From contig CANCSL010000016.1 of NCBI GenBank assembly GCA_947380835.1, forward strand, positions 1 to 25,267: 25,267 nucleotides of DNA, in the 5' to 3' direction. This DNA is from Actinomycetota bacterium (GTDB taxonomy: Bacteria; Actinomycetota; Actinomycetes; Nanopelagicales; Nanopelagicaceae). Positions within the stretch are counted from its first letter, which is position 1. Each line of letters starts with the position of its first letter. The position numbers and the translations under genes were made by a program. Of the stretch, positions 1 through 6,965 are shown one piece after another. The notes under the pieces are model-generated. The model was not told the origin of the DNA, made no database searches, and worked only from the letters and a program-made list of their open reading frames with translations.

Positions 1-528
1 AAACTGCCCCCACATGAGCGCACCGCTCTGGGAATCTCGCAGGCGCCTGAAGGTCGCGGAATTTTCCCGGGCATGACTGTTCTAGAAAACCTAGAAATCG
101 GAAAGTACTTCCGCAAGGAACGTCGCTCCGAAATGGCTGAAGATCTCGAGAAGGTTTACCACCTCTTTCCTCGTTTGAAAGAGCGAGCATCACAAGCTGG
201 CGGAACTCTCTCTGGTGGCGAGCAGCAAATGTTGGCTATTGGTCGCGCGCTTATGGCACGTCCTAAAGTCTTGCTCTTGGATGAACCATCCATGGGTTTG
301 GCACCGCTTATGATTGCGAATATTTTCCGGATTATCACCGAGATCAACCAGACCGGAACCACAATCTTGTTAGTTGAGCAGAATGCTCAGCAAGCGCTGC
401 AACGCGCACACAGAGCATATGTTCTAGAGACTGGACACGTAGTAAAGGAAGCTAAGGCTTCAGATTTGCTTAACGATCCAGATGTTCGTGCCGCTTACTT
501 GGGTACTGGTGCCGGAGCGGCTCACTAA
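1..528 (+). CDS. livF: LivF-type ABC transporter ATPase, 5' truncated
   Basis: This is the C-terminal 175 residues of a branched-chain amino-acid (LIV/HAAT family) ABC transporter ATP-binding subunit, a cytoplasmic protein that energises uptake of Leu/Ile/Val or similar substrates. The frame is open to the left edge, so the start and Walker A lie outside; the ATG at 73 is internal (Met of GMTVLENL). Visible are a PEGRGIFPGMTVLENL segment, the ABC signature LSGGEQQ (visible residues 70-76), Walker B VLLLDEP (90-96) followed by SMGLAP, and LLVEQNAQQAL, where Gln replaces the usual switch His. That EQN form, plus the YVLETGHVV tail, is typical of LivF rather than LivG. About 60 residues are missing compared with the usual ~235. 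It ends 7 bases before the stop of the convergent thioesterase gene, so the rest of the transporter operon should lie to the left. Confidence 0.93.
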   Translation, partial: KLPPHERTALGISQAPEGRGIFPGMTVLENLEIGKYFRKERRSEMAEDLEKVYHLFPRLKERASQAGGTLSGGEQQMLAIGRALMARPKVLLLDEPSMGLAPLMIANIFRIITEINQTGTTILLVEQNAQQALQRAHRAYVLETGHVVKEAKASDLLNDPDVRAAYLGTGAGAAH

Positions 529-535
529 CTTCTTG

Positions 536-940
536 TTAGCTCTGCTCCAAGATCAAGCAGGTAATTCGTGCCGTGCAGGTGCGTTGACCTTTGTCATTGG
601 TTATCACGATCTCCCAGCTGCATAAAGTACGTCCGAGGGAGATCGGAGTAGCAACTCCGGTCACGATTCCGGATGTTGCACTCTTGTGATGAGTGGCATT
701 GATATCTACTCCCACAATTTTGCGATCAGGTCCGGCGTGCAAAGCTGTTCCGATAGATCCGAGACTTTCGGCCAAGACCACATTTGCGCCGCCGTGTAAA
801 AAACCCAGAGGTTGCGTGTTCCCTTCAACCGGCATTGTTCCGACCATGCGAGAGGGGCTTGCTTCCGTTATTTTGATGCCCATTTTCAGGTCTAGAGGTG
901 CATAGCCACGCTTTTCAATTTCGGCCAGGTAATCGATCAT
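536..940 (-). CDS. PaaI/MenI-type hotdog-fold acyl-CoA thioesterase
   Basis: A 134-residue single-domain hotdog thioesterase, predicted to hydrolyse an acyl- or aroyl-CoA in the cytoplasm; the substrate cannot be told from sequence. The family hallmark is LGFLHGGANVVLAES (about residues 45-59), with the HGG turn at 49-51 and the catalytic carboxylate candidate Glu58, as in EntH/YbdB, MenI and PaaI proteins. The later segments VGVDINATHHKSATSG and ISLGRTLCSWEIVI fit the second half of the fold. Length is normal for the family. The ATG at 940 has no good ribosome binding site but has TAGAAT exactly six bases upstream, so the transcript is probably leaderless. It is divergent from polA and tail-to-tail with livF. 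A role in menaquinone synthesis (DHNA-CoA hydrolysis) is possible but not supported by these neighbours. Confidence 0.88.
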   Translation of the reverse strand: MIDYLAEIEKRGYAPLDLKMGIKITEASPSRMVGTMPVEGNTQPLGFLHGGANVVLAESLGSIGTALHAGPDRKIVGVDINATHHKSATSGIVTGVATPISLGRTLCSWEIVITNDKGQRTCTARITCLILEQS

Positions 941-946
941 GGCGAC

Positions 947-952
947 ATTCTA
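947..952 (-). promoter_or_regulatory. -10 element of the thioesterase gene (leaderless)
   Basis: On the minus strand, TAGAAT at 952-947 is followed by six bases (GTCGCC) and then the ATG at 940. This places the expected transcription start on the A of the start codon. No convincing -35 hexamer is seen. The arrangement mirrors the polA promoter on the other strand. Confidence 0.65.
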
Positions 953-954
953 AC

Positions 955-968
955 GAGCACGAGTGCTC
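955..968. promoter_or_regulatory. Palindrome between divergent promoters (candidate operator)
   Basis: GAGCAC-GA-GTGCTC is a perfect inverted repeat with 6-base arms and a 2-base centre. It lies between the -10 hexamers of the thioesterase gene (947-952) and polA (977-982), overlapping the region where both -35 contacts would fall. It does not match the actinobacterial LexA box (CGAAC-N4-GTTCG). A regulator binding here could affect both genes; no regulator is identified. Confidence 0.4.
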
Positions 969-976
969 AATAGACC

Positions 977-982
977 TAGAAT
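977..982 (+). promoter_or_regulatory. -10 element of polA (leaderless)
   Basis: TAGAAT at 977-982 is followed by CGGCGC and the polA ATG at 989, again a six-base gap that would start the transcript at the ATG. No Shine-Dalgarno sequence precedes this ATG, which fits a leaderless mRNA. The -35 region is poor. Confidence 0.65.
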
Positions 983-988
983 CGGCGC

Positions 989-3577
989 ATGACCAAACGC
1001 CTATTACTCATAGATGGGCACTCACTCGCATATCGAGCTTTCTACGCTCTGCCCGTCGAGAACTTTGCGACATCCGCAGGTCAGCCAACAAATGCGGTGT
1101 ACGGCTTTGCTTCCATGCTGATCAATCTGATCAGGGATGAAAAACCGACCCATATCGCTGCCGCTTTCGATGTCTCTCGCAAAACTTTCCGAAGCGAGAT
1201 GTTCCCGGAATACAAAGCCAACCGCAGCGCCACCCCAGATGCTTTTCGTTCTCAAACTTCTTACCTCTTCGAACTAGTGGCGGCTATGGGGATTCGCCAC
1301 TTTGCGATGGAGGGCTTTGAGGCAGATGACATCATCGCCACCTTTGCCACCCGAGCTGAAGCAGAAGGCTTTGATGTGCTCATTTGCACAGGCGACCGAG
1401 ACTCGTTCCAACTTGTTACCGAACGCACCACGGTTCTTTATCCCAAACGTGGCGTCACTGATCTTGCACGTATGACTCCTTCGGAAGTCGAAACAAAATA
1501 CGGACTGACGCCAACGCAGTATCCAGACTTTGCCGCCTTGCGGGGCGACCCAAGTGACAACCTTCCTTCTGTTCCAGGCGTGGGCGAGAAGACCGCAACC
1601 AAATGGATTCAAGAGTATGGCTCATTGAAGGAACTCGTTGCCAAGGTTGATGAAGTGAAAGGCAAAGCAGGAGAGTCGCTTCGAGAAAATTTATCTCACG
1701 TCCTTCTTAATCGCGAGCTCACCCAACTGCAGCGCGAACTTCACATCGAGGCGAGTGTCAGCGAACTCCAATGGGACGGTATCGACACACCAACTATTAA
1801 TTCATTATTAGACCTCTTAGAAATAAAAGCGCTGAAAGATCGCGTCAAAGTTCTCACCAGCACTACGTCATCTGAAGCGGACCTCATCCCCGAAATTGAG
1901 CAACCAGAGATTTCGGTCACCGAAATTTCAGGAGTGAAACTCAGCGCTCTGGTTGAGAAGCGACATCAACCGATTGCCTTTCACGCTCAGATTAGCGAGG
2001 GCCAAATCGTCGAATACTCGGTCGCCTTCTCTGCCAGCGAAGTCTTTGTTGTCCATGAAAGCGTGCCCGGGGAGTGGTTCTCGGATCGGGCAATTCCTAA
2101 ATACCTCCATGGGGGTAAAGCGTTATTACGCGATTTTGGCTGCGTCGGCGTTAATTTTGATACAGAACTCGCTGCCTATGTCATCAATCCAGGAACGCGA
2201 AACCTAGATCTTTCCGATTTAACCGAGAGATTCCTTGGGATAGTCACTGCCGAGCAGGAGATCGATCTCTTCTCCGCTTTTGATGGTAAAGCTGCCGGAT
2301 CCATATTTGCACTAACAACTGATCTAAGAGTTCACGTTTCCGATAGAGGCATGGCCGATCTTCTAGAAAATTTGGAGATTCCCGTCATGATCGATTTGGC
2401 CGAGATGGAACGATTAGGAATCGGGGTCGATCGCGCGAAGCTGGAATCCCTGGCGGCCTTTTTCCGCGGTGAAGTCGAACGTGAGACTCTGGGTGCACAC
2501 GAGGCTGCAGGTCGCGAATTCAATGTGGGTTCTCCCAAGCAACTTCAGGTAGTCCTCTTTGACGAACTCAAATTGCCAAAGACGAAAAAAATCAAGACGG
2601 GCTACACCACTGATGCTGAAGGTCTCGAATGGCTCTTTGCGAAAACTCAACATCCGTTATTGGCCCACCTCTTGCGCATTCGTGAGACCAGCAAACTTCT
2701 GACGACTATCGATGGCCTGCTCAGCGCTATTGCCGAGGATGGCCGCATCCATACCGACTTTCAGCAAACCGTGGCGGCTACCGGCCGGCTTTCATCGACC
2801 AACCCTAACTTGCAAAATATTCCAGTTCGAACCGAAGAGGGCCGCAAGATTCGTGATTGTTTTGTGGCGCATGCGCCATTTGTAGATCTGCTCACCGCTG
2901 ACTACAGCCAAATTGAAATGCGCATCATGGCTCATCTATCCAAAGATGCCGGTCTTATTGCCGCTTTTCAGAGTGGCGAAGATTTGCACTCTACAGTCGC
3001 ATCGCTGGTGTTCGGAGTTAAAGCGACCGAAGTAGATCCAGAGATGCGCCGTCAAATTAAGGCGATGTCTTATGGCTTGGCCTATGGTCTCTCGTCGTAT
3101 GGCCTAGCCCAACAATTAGATTTATCTCCTGGAGATGCCGCTGCGCTGATGGATCAGTACTTCACCCGTTTTGGTGGAATTCGCGACTATTTGGCCACCG
3201 TCGTTGAAGCAGCCAGGCGTGATGGTTACACCGAAACAATCATGGGTCGTCGTCGCTACTTGCCAGATCTCAATCAGGAGAACCGACAGCGCCGCGAAAT
3301 TGCTGAGCGCATGGCGCTCAATGCTCCTATTCAAGGTTCTGCAGCCGACATCATTAAAGTTGCGATGATCAATTCTCGGGCTGAGATGAAGCGTCAGAAC
3401 CTTAAATCACAACTGCTGCTCCAGGTTCATGACGAACTGATCTTCGAAATTTATCCTGGCGAGACAGAAGTGTTGAGCGCGCTTGTTCGGAAAGAAATGG
3501 GAAGTGCTTTCGCGCTTTCAGTTCCGCTAGATGTAAATATTGGAATCGGAAAGAGTTGGGATTTGGCTGCCCACTAG
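989..3577 (+). CDS. polA: DNA polymerase I
   Basis: An 862-residue family A DNA polymerase with a 5'-nuclease domain, acting in Okazaki-fragment processing and gap filling after excision repair. The N-terminal nuclease (about 1-300) shows LLLIDGHS, FPEYKANR, GFEADDIIA, TGDRDSFQL and GDPSDNLPSVPGVGEKTA (helix-hairpin-helix). The middle exonuclease domain is degenerate: where E. coli has catalytic DTE, this protein reads FHAQIS (His332, Gln334), so 3'-5' proofreading is very likely lost, as in mycobacterial PolA. The polymerase motifs are intact: motif A DYSQIE (638-643), motif B RRQIKAMSYGLAYG with Lys691 and Tyr695, and motif C QVHDE (812-816). Tyr695 replaces E. coli Phe762. The start is supported by the leaderless-type -10. 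Its stop codon overlaps that of the convergent MFS gene. Confidence 0.98.
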   Translation: MTKRLLLIDGHSLAYRAFYALPVENFATSAGQPTNAVYGFASMLINLIRDEKPTHIAAAFDVSRKTFRSEMFPEYKANRSATPDAFRSQTSYLFELVAAMGIRHFAMEGFEADDIIATFATRAEAEGFDVLICTGDRDSFQLVTERTTVLYPKRGVTDLARMTPSEVETKYGLTPTQYPDFAALRGDPSDNLPSVPGVGEKTATKWIQEYGSLKELVAKVDEVKGKAGESLRENLSHVLLNRELTQLQRELHIEASVSELQWDGIDTPTINSLLDLLEIKALKDRVKVLTSTTSSEADLIPEIEQPEISVTEISGVKLSALVEKRHQPIAFHAQISEGQIVEYSVAFSASEVFVVHESVPGEWFSDRAIPKYLHGGKALLRDFGCVGVNFDTELAAYVINPGTRNLDLSDLTERFLGIVTAEQEIDLFSAFDGKAAGSIFALTTDLRVHVSDRGMADLLENLEIPVMIDLAEMERLGIGVDRAKLESLAAFFRGEVERETLGAHEAAGREFNVGSPKQLQVVLFDELKLPKTKKIKTGYTTDAEGLEWLFAKTQHPLLAHLLRIRETSKLLTTIDGLLSAIAEDGRIHTDFQQTVAATGRLSSTNPNLQNIPVRTEEGRKIRDCFVAHAPFVDLLTADYSQIEMRIMAHLSKDAGLIAAFQSGEDLHSTVASLVFGVKATEVDPEMRRQIKAMSYGLAYGLSSYGLAQQLDLSPGDAAALMDQYFTRFGGIRDYLATVVEAARRDGYTETIMGRRRYLPDLNQENRQRREIAERMALNAPIQGSAADIIKVAMINSRAEMKRQNLKSQLLLQVHDELIFEIYPGETEVLSALVRKEMGSAFALSVPLDVNIGIGKSWDLAAH

Positions 3578-4800
3578 TTTTCGGAAGAGACGACATCTCC
3601 TAAAGCTTCGGTATCTGACTCTTTTGTAGGAATTCGATCGGCGGCTTTGAGTCGTCCTTTGCCGAGGTTGATAATGACTAGTCCAATGCTGATGGCGATC
3701 GTCGTCGCTCCCAGACACCAGCGTGGTGAATAGTTCTGCGAGATAAAACCGCCGGCGGCTTGGCCCAGCGCTGCGCAGGTGCCTTCGACAGTCCACAACC
3801 AACCAAGTGCAGCAACGGCTGATCCGCGGGGGCGAACCGCTTCGGTAATTTCCCAGTAGAAAACATGAAGACCGCCATTGACTAAGCCGATGAAGGCCAC
3901 AACCACCATGAGTCGCCAATCGGGAAAGGTGAAGGCGAGCGGCAAACTAAAGAGGAACCACGCTAAGTAGAGCCGTCTAAAGGCTTGCAGAGATGAGGTC
4001 TTGCTAGAGATTAACCCAGCGAGCAATCCGCCAATGACAGTGAACGCTGACATGACTGCAAGTATTAGGCCGGTTCGATGAGAAACGTTCTGTAATGTGG
4101 CAAAGGCAGGTACGCCGATATAAAAAGCTCCCCAGCCAAATCCGATAAAGACGCCTTCCAACATCAGCAATCGAATTGCCGGAACCTTCCAAATCGGAAG
4201 CTCGCCTTTAACTTTCTTTTCTGGCACCCATGCCTTTGTTGCGGGAAGTAGAGCCATCATTCCGCCACCAAATAACATGAATCCGGCACAGGCATTGAGC
4301 GCAGAGGCTGGGTGAGACGAGAGCGCCAAAGTGGTAACGAGGACTGGACCGAACACGCCAACCGATGTCATCACCGATGTATCCATGGCGTAGGCCGTGC
4401 GAATCATGTCGGGAGGAACCGTGATCTTCCACATGGGTCGCACCGAGAGATTTATGGGGGGAGCGGTAAACCCGAGGATGAAGGCCACCAAAATTAGTTC
4501 GTTTCGGCTCTGCCCCAGGTTAAAGATGATGATGAGAGCGGCATAAGCAGGTACAAAGGTTCGCAGTGGCCATTTCAACCCCCAGCGGTCCATGATGGAT
4601 CCACGGACGCCGGCGGTGAGAGCGCTGGACATTCCTTCCAGACCAACAGCTAAACCGGCCGCTGAAATGGAATGGGTGGCATGTTGGACTTTGAAGTACG
4701 TGCCCAGTCCGATCATGGAATAGGCCAATCGCGCAGGAAACGCACTTATCAAGAGCACTTGGGCGCCCCGAATCTTCAATAATTCGAAATATGCGCGCAT
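3574..4800 (-). CDS. Major facilitator superfamily transporter
   Basis: A 408-residue integral membrane protein with about 11-12 hydrophobic segments, consistent with an MFS secondary transporter. After the first hydrophobic stretches it carries a motif A-like loop, GSIMDRWGLKWPLR (between TM2 and TM3), and then repeated Gly/Ala-rich helices such as FMLFGGGMMALL and VVVAFIGLVNGGLHVFYW. The polar C-terminal tail is acidic and probably cytoplasmic. Substrate and direction cannot be deduced; a drug- or metabolite-efflux role is only a guess. It is transcribed against polA and away from rpsA. The ATG at 4800 has TAGGAT six bases upstream, so a leaderless transcript is likely. The TAG stop (3576-3574) overlaps the TAG of polA (3575-3577). 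Confidence 0.85.
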   Translation of the reverse strand: MRAYFELLKIRGAQVLLISAFPARLAYSMIGLGTYFKVQHATHSISAAGLAVGLEGMSSALTAGVRGSIMDRWGLKWPLRTFVPAYAALIIIFNLGQSRNELILVAFILGFTAPPINLSVRPMWKITVPPDMIRTAYAMDTSVMTSVGVFGPVLVTTLALSSHPASALNACAGFMLFGGGMMALLPATKAWVPEKKVKGELPIWKVPAIRLLMLEGVFIGFGWGAFYIGVPAFATLQNVSHRTGLILAVMSAFTVIGGLLAGLISSKTSSLQAFRRLYLAWFLFSLPLAFTFPDWRLMVVVAFIGLVNGGLHVFYWEITEAVRPRGSAVAALGWLWTVEGTCAALGQAAGGFISQNYSPRWCLGATTIAISIGLVIINLGKGRLKAADRIPTKESDTEALGDVVSSEN

Positions 4801-4806
4801 TGGAGC

Positions 4807-4812
4807 ATCCTA
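4807..4812 (-). promoter_or_regulatory. -10 element of the MFS gene (leaderless)
   Basis: On the minus strand, TAGGAT (4812-4807) is followed by GCTCCA and the ATG at 4800. This is the same hexamer-N6-start spacing as at the thioesterase and polA genes. No Shine-Dalgarno sequence fits in the six-base gap. Confidence 0.6.
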
Positions 4813-4819
4813 TATCTCA

Positions 4820-4829
4820 CACAATTGTG
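4820..4829. promoter_or_regulatory. Short palindrome between MFS and rpsA promoters
   Basis: CACAATTGTG is a perfect 10-base palindrome just upstream of the MFS -10 hexamer and just upstream of the proposed rpsA -35 box. It could be an operator for the MFS gene. At this length it could also be chance. Confidence 0.25.
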
Positions 4830-4834
4830 CGCGT

Positions 4835-4864
4835 TTGACCATTAAATCGCGCGAAAGGTACCCT
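4835..4864 (+). promoter_or_regulatory. Vegetative promoter of rpsA
   Basis: TTGACC (4835-4840) and TACCCT (4859-4864) are separated by 18 bases, a good fit to a housekeeping sigma factor promoter. Transcription would start near 4871, giving a leader of about 37 bases. That leader contains the GGAG ribosome binding site at 4900-4903. A TACTTT at 4883-4888 is a weaker alternative -10. Confidence 0.6.
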
Positions 4865-4907
4865 TGGGGGTCCTATTCCTTCTACTTTCTATCCCAACTG
4901 GAGCACC

Positions 4908-6266
4908 TTGAGTCCCTCACAAATTGCAGTAAATGACATTGGTTCAGCAGAAGATTTTCTAGCCGCTATCGAAGGCACCATCAAGAATTTTAATGATGGA
5001 GATTTAGTATCCGGAATCGTCGTACAAGTAGACCGCGAAGAGGTCCTTCTCGACATTGGTTACAAGACCGAAGGTGTAATTCCTTCCCGCGAGCTCTCCA
5101 TCCGCCACGACATCGATCCATCTGAGATCGTCAAAGTTGGCGACAGAGTTGAGGCTCTCGTTCTTCAAAAAGAAGATAAAGAAGGTCGTTTAATTCTCTC
5201 CAAGAAGCGTGCTCAATACGAGCGTGCCTGGGGCGAAATCGAAGGCAAGAAGGAGCGCGACGAAGTCGTTACCGGAACTGTCATCGAGGTTGTTAAGGGT
5301 GGCTTGATCGTTGATATCGGTCTCCGCGGATTCCTTCCAGCATCATTGGTAGAAATGCGCCGAGTCCGTGACTTGACTCCATACATTGGCAAGCAGGTCG
5401 AAGCTCGCATCATCGAACTCGACAAGAACCGCAACAACGTCGTTCTTTCCCGTCGTGCATACCTCGAGCAGACCCAATCTGAATCTCGTACAACTTTCTT
5501 GAACCAACTCCTCAAGGGTCAGGTTCGTTCTGGTGTCGTTTCATCTATCGTTAACTTTGGTGCATTCGTTGACCTCGGTGGCGTAGATGGTTTGGTTCAC
5601 GTTTCTGAACTTTCTTGGAAGCACATCGATCATCCAAGTGAAGTTGTCGAAGTGGGCGATGAAGTAACCGTTGAAGTTCTCGAAGTAGATTTCGAGCGCG
5701 AGCGCGTTTCGTTGTCTCTCAAGGCAACTCAAGAAGATCCATGGCAAGCATTTGCTCGTACTCACACCATCAACCAAGTTGTTCCTGGTGAAGTTACCAA
5801 GCTCGTACCATTTGGCGCATTCGTTCGCGTCTTCGAAGGTATCGAAGGCCTGGTTCACATCTCCGAGTTGGCCGAGCGCCACGTCGAGATCCCAGAGCAG
5901 GTTGTTCAGGTCGGGGACGAACTCTTCGTCAAGATCATCGACATCGATCTCGAGCGTCGTCGCATCTCACTTTCCCTCAAGCAAGCTAACGAAGGCCACG
6001 AAGTTGAGATCGAAGCATTCGATCCCACCCAATATGGCATGCCAGCGCGTTATGACGCAGAAGGCAACTTCATCTACCCAGAAGGATTCGATTCTGATTC
6101 TCAAGAGTGGAAGCCTGGCTTTGAAGCCGAGCGTGAAGCATGGGAGCGTCAGTACGCTGAAGCCCAAGCCCGCTTCCTTGCTCACAAGAAGCAGAAGGAA
6201 GAAGCCAAGGCCGCAGATGCTGCTGCTGAAGCTGCCCCAGAAGTTGTTGAAGAGGCCGCTGAATAA
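4908..6266 (+). CDS. rpsA: 30S ribosomal protein S1
   Basis: A 452-residue S1 protein that binds mRNA on the small ribosomal subunit. It carries four S1 (OB-fold) repeats at roughly residues 33-104, 118-186, 201-275 and 290-360; the repeated signatures include VLLDIGYKTEGVIPSRE, LIVDIGLRGFLPASLV, NFGAFVDLGGVDGLVHVSEL and PFGAFVRVFEGIEGLVHISEL. Four repeats instead of the six in E. coli is normal for Actinobacteria. After the last repeat come a Tyr/Trp-rich segment and a Lys/Glu/Ala-rich tail. The start is TTG at 4908: it has GGAG four bases upstream, and no ATG or GTG occurs in frame nearby. The N-terminus (IAVNDIGSAEDFLAAIEGTI) aligns well with other actinobacterial S1 proteins. The gene has its own promoter and terminator and is probably monocistronic. 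Confidence 0.97.
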   Translation: MSPSQIAVNDIGSAEDFLAAIEGTIKNFNDGDLVSGIVVQVDREEVLLDIGYKTEGVIPSRELSIRHDIDPSEIVKVGDRVEALVLQKEDKEGRLILSKKRAQYERAWGEIEGKKERDEVVTGTVIEVVKGGLIVDIGLRGFLPASLVEMRRVRDLTPYIGKQVEARIIELDKNRNNVVLSRRAYLEQTQSESRTTFLNQLLKGQVRSGVVSSIVNFGAFVDLGGVDGLVHVSELSWKHIDHPSEVVEVGDEVTVEVLEVDFERERVSLSLKATQEDPWQAFARTHTINQVVPGEVTKLVPFGAFVRVFEGIEGLVHISELAERHVEIPEQVVQVGDELFVKIIDIDLERRRISLSLKQANEGHEVEIEAFDPTQYGMPARYDAEGNFIYPEGFDSDSQEWKPGFEAEREAWERQYAEAQARFLAHKKQKEEAKAADAAAEAAPEVVEEAAE

Positions 6267-6287
6267 AGCACCGTTCAACCTAGAGTT

Positions 6288-6317
6288 AAGGGTCCTGACT
6301 TCGGTCGGGACCCTTTT
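6288..6317 (+). terminator. Rho-independent terminator of rpsA
   Basis: Twenty-two bases after the rpsA stop, AAGGGTCCTGAC (6288-6299) pairs with GTCGGGACCCTT (6304-6315) around a TTCG tetraloop. The stem is 12 bp with one G-U wobble, and it runs into TTTT at 6314-6317. A UUCG-capped stem with a T run is a strong intrinsic terminator. It separates rpsA from the coaE operon. Confidence 0.9.
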
Positions 6318-6353
6318 CATTTGCCCAAAGGGCACTATGTCTGTGGGTGTAGG

Positions 6354-6359
6354 TAGGCT
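6354..6359 (+). promoter_or_regulatory. -10 element of the coaE-uvrBAC-whiA operon (leaderless)
   Basis: TAGGCT at 6354-6359 is followed by GAGCGC and the GTG start of coaE at 6366, giving the six-base spacing seen at three other genes in this window. It lies just after the rpsA terminator, as expected for a new transcription unit. I see no clear -35 box and no LexA-type SOS box, although the operon carries uvrABC. Confidence 0.6.
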
Positions 6360-6365
6360 GAGCGC

Positions 6366-6965
6366 GTGTTATTAGTGGCGCTCACCGGCGGAATTGGCTC
6401 GGGCAAGTCGCTGGCTGGCGACTTCTTTGAAGAGCTGGGGGCAATCGTGGTTGATTCCGACCAACTTGCACGCGATGTGGTCGAGCGCGGCACCGAAGGA
6501 TTCGATGAAATCGTCGCTCGTTTTGGCGACCAGATCCTTAAAGATGGTCTATTGGATCGACGCAAACTTGGCGAGATTGTCTTTGCCGATCCAGCCGCTC
6601 GAGCAGATTTAGAAGCCATAACTCATCCACGAATTCGTCTGGCGCTTCAAGAGGTCATCGATGCTGCCCCCGAAGATGGCGTAGTAATCAACCAAATTCC
6701 ACTCTTGGTTGAGACCGGTGGTCGAGATCGATTTGATTTCATCATTGCCATCATCGCCGATGAAGGGATCCGAACTTCGCGTCTGCTCCAGCGTGGTCTT
6801 AAAGGTTACGAAATCGCTGCCCGTATCAAGGCTCAAGCAACCGACGATGACCGCAAAGCTATTGCAGACTTCCTCATTCACAACGATGGCGATCACGATC
6901 ATCTGCTTCGCCAAGTCGAAAATTTATGGGATGACGTACTTCTTCCGCGAGCGCGGGGTAAGTAG
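6366..6965 (+). CDS. coaE: Dephospho-CoA kinase
   Basis: A 199-residue P-loop kinase that catalyses the last step of coenzyme A synthesis: ATP-dependent phosphorylation of the 3' hydroxyl of dephospho-CoA. The Walker A motif GGIGSGKS lies at residues 8-15, followed by IVVDSDQLARDVV (the substrate-binding Asp region) and LEAITHPRIR, all typical of CoaE. The conserved PLLVETG segment is also present. The length matches single-domain CoaE; the GrpB-like C-terminal extension found in mycobacterial CoaE is absent. The GTG start at 6366 is chosen because of the TAGGCT-N6 leaderless promoter; a second in-frame GTG at 6375 is less likely. The stop TAG (6963-6965) shares one base with the GTG of uvrB, so the two are probably translationally coupled. 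Confidence 0.96.
   Translation: MLLVALTGGIGSGKSLAGDFFEELGAIVVDSDQLARDVVERGTEGFDEIVARFGDQILKDGLLDRRKLGEIVFADPAARADLEAITHPRIRLALQEVIDAAPEDGVVINQIPLLVETGGRDRFDFIIAIIADEGIRTSRLLQRGLKGYEIAARIKAQATDDDRKAIADFLIHNDGDHDHLLRQVENLWDDVLLPRARGK

Noticed and set aside
73..75. ATG at 73 as the start of the ABC ATPase
   Set aside because: The frame is open back to base 1 and encodes the conserved PEGRGIFPG segment just before this Met, so it is internal to a truncated livF.
955..968. SOS/LexA box for polA
   Set aside because: The palindrome GAGCAC-GA-GTGCTC does not match the actinobacterial CGAAC-N4-GTTCG consensus in arms or spacing.
5752..6375. A 207-codon open frame inside rpsA running towards coaE
   Set aside because: It is a shifted reading of the rpsA coding sequence with a serine/lysine-rich, unfamiliar composition; it also runs through the rpsA terminator.
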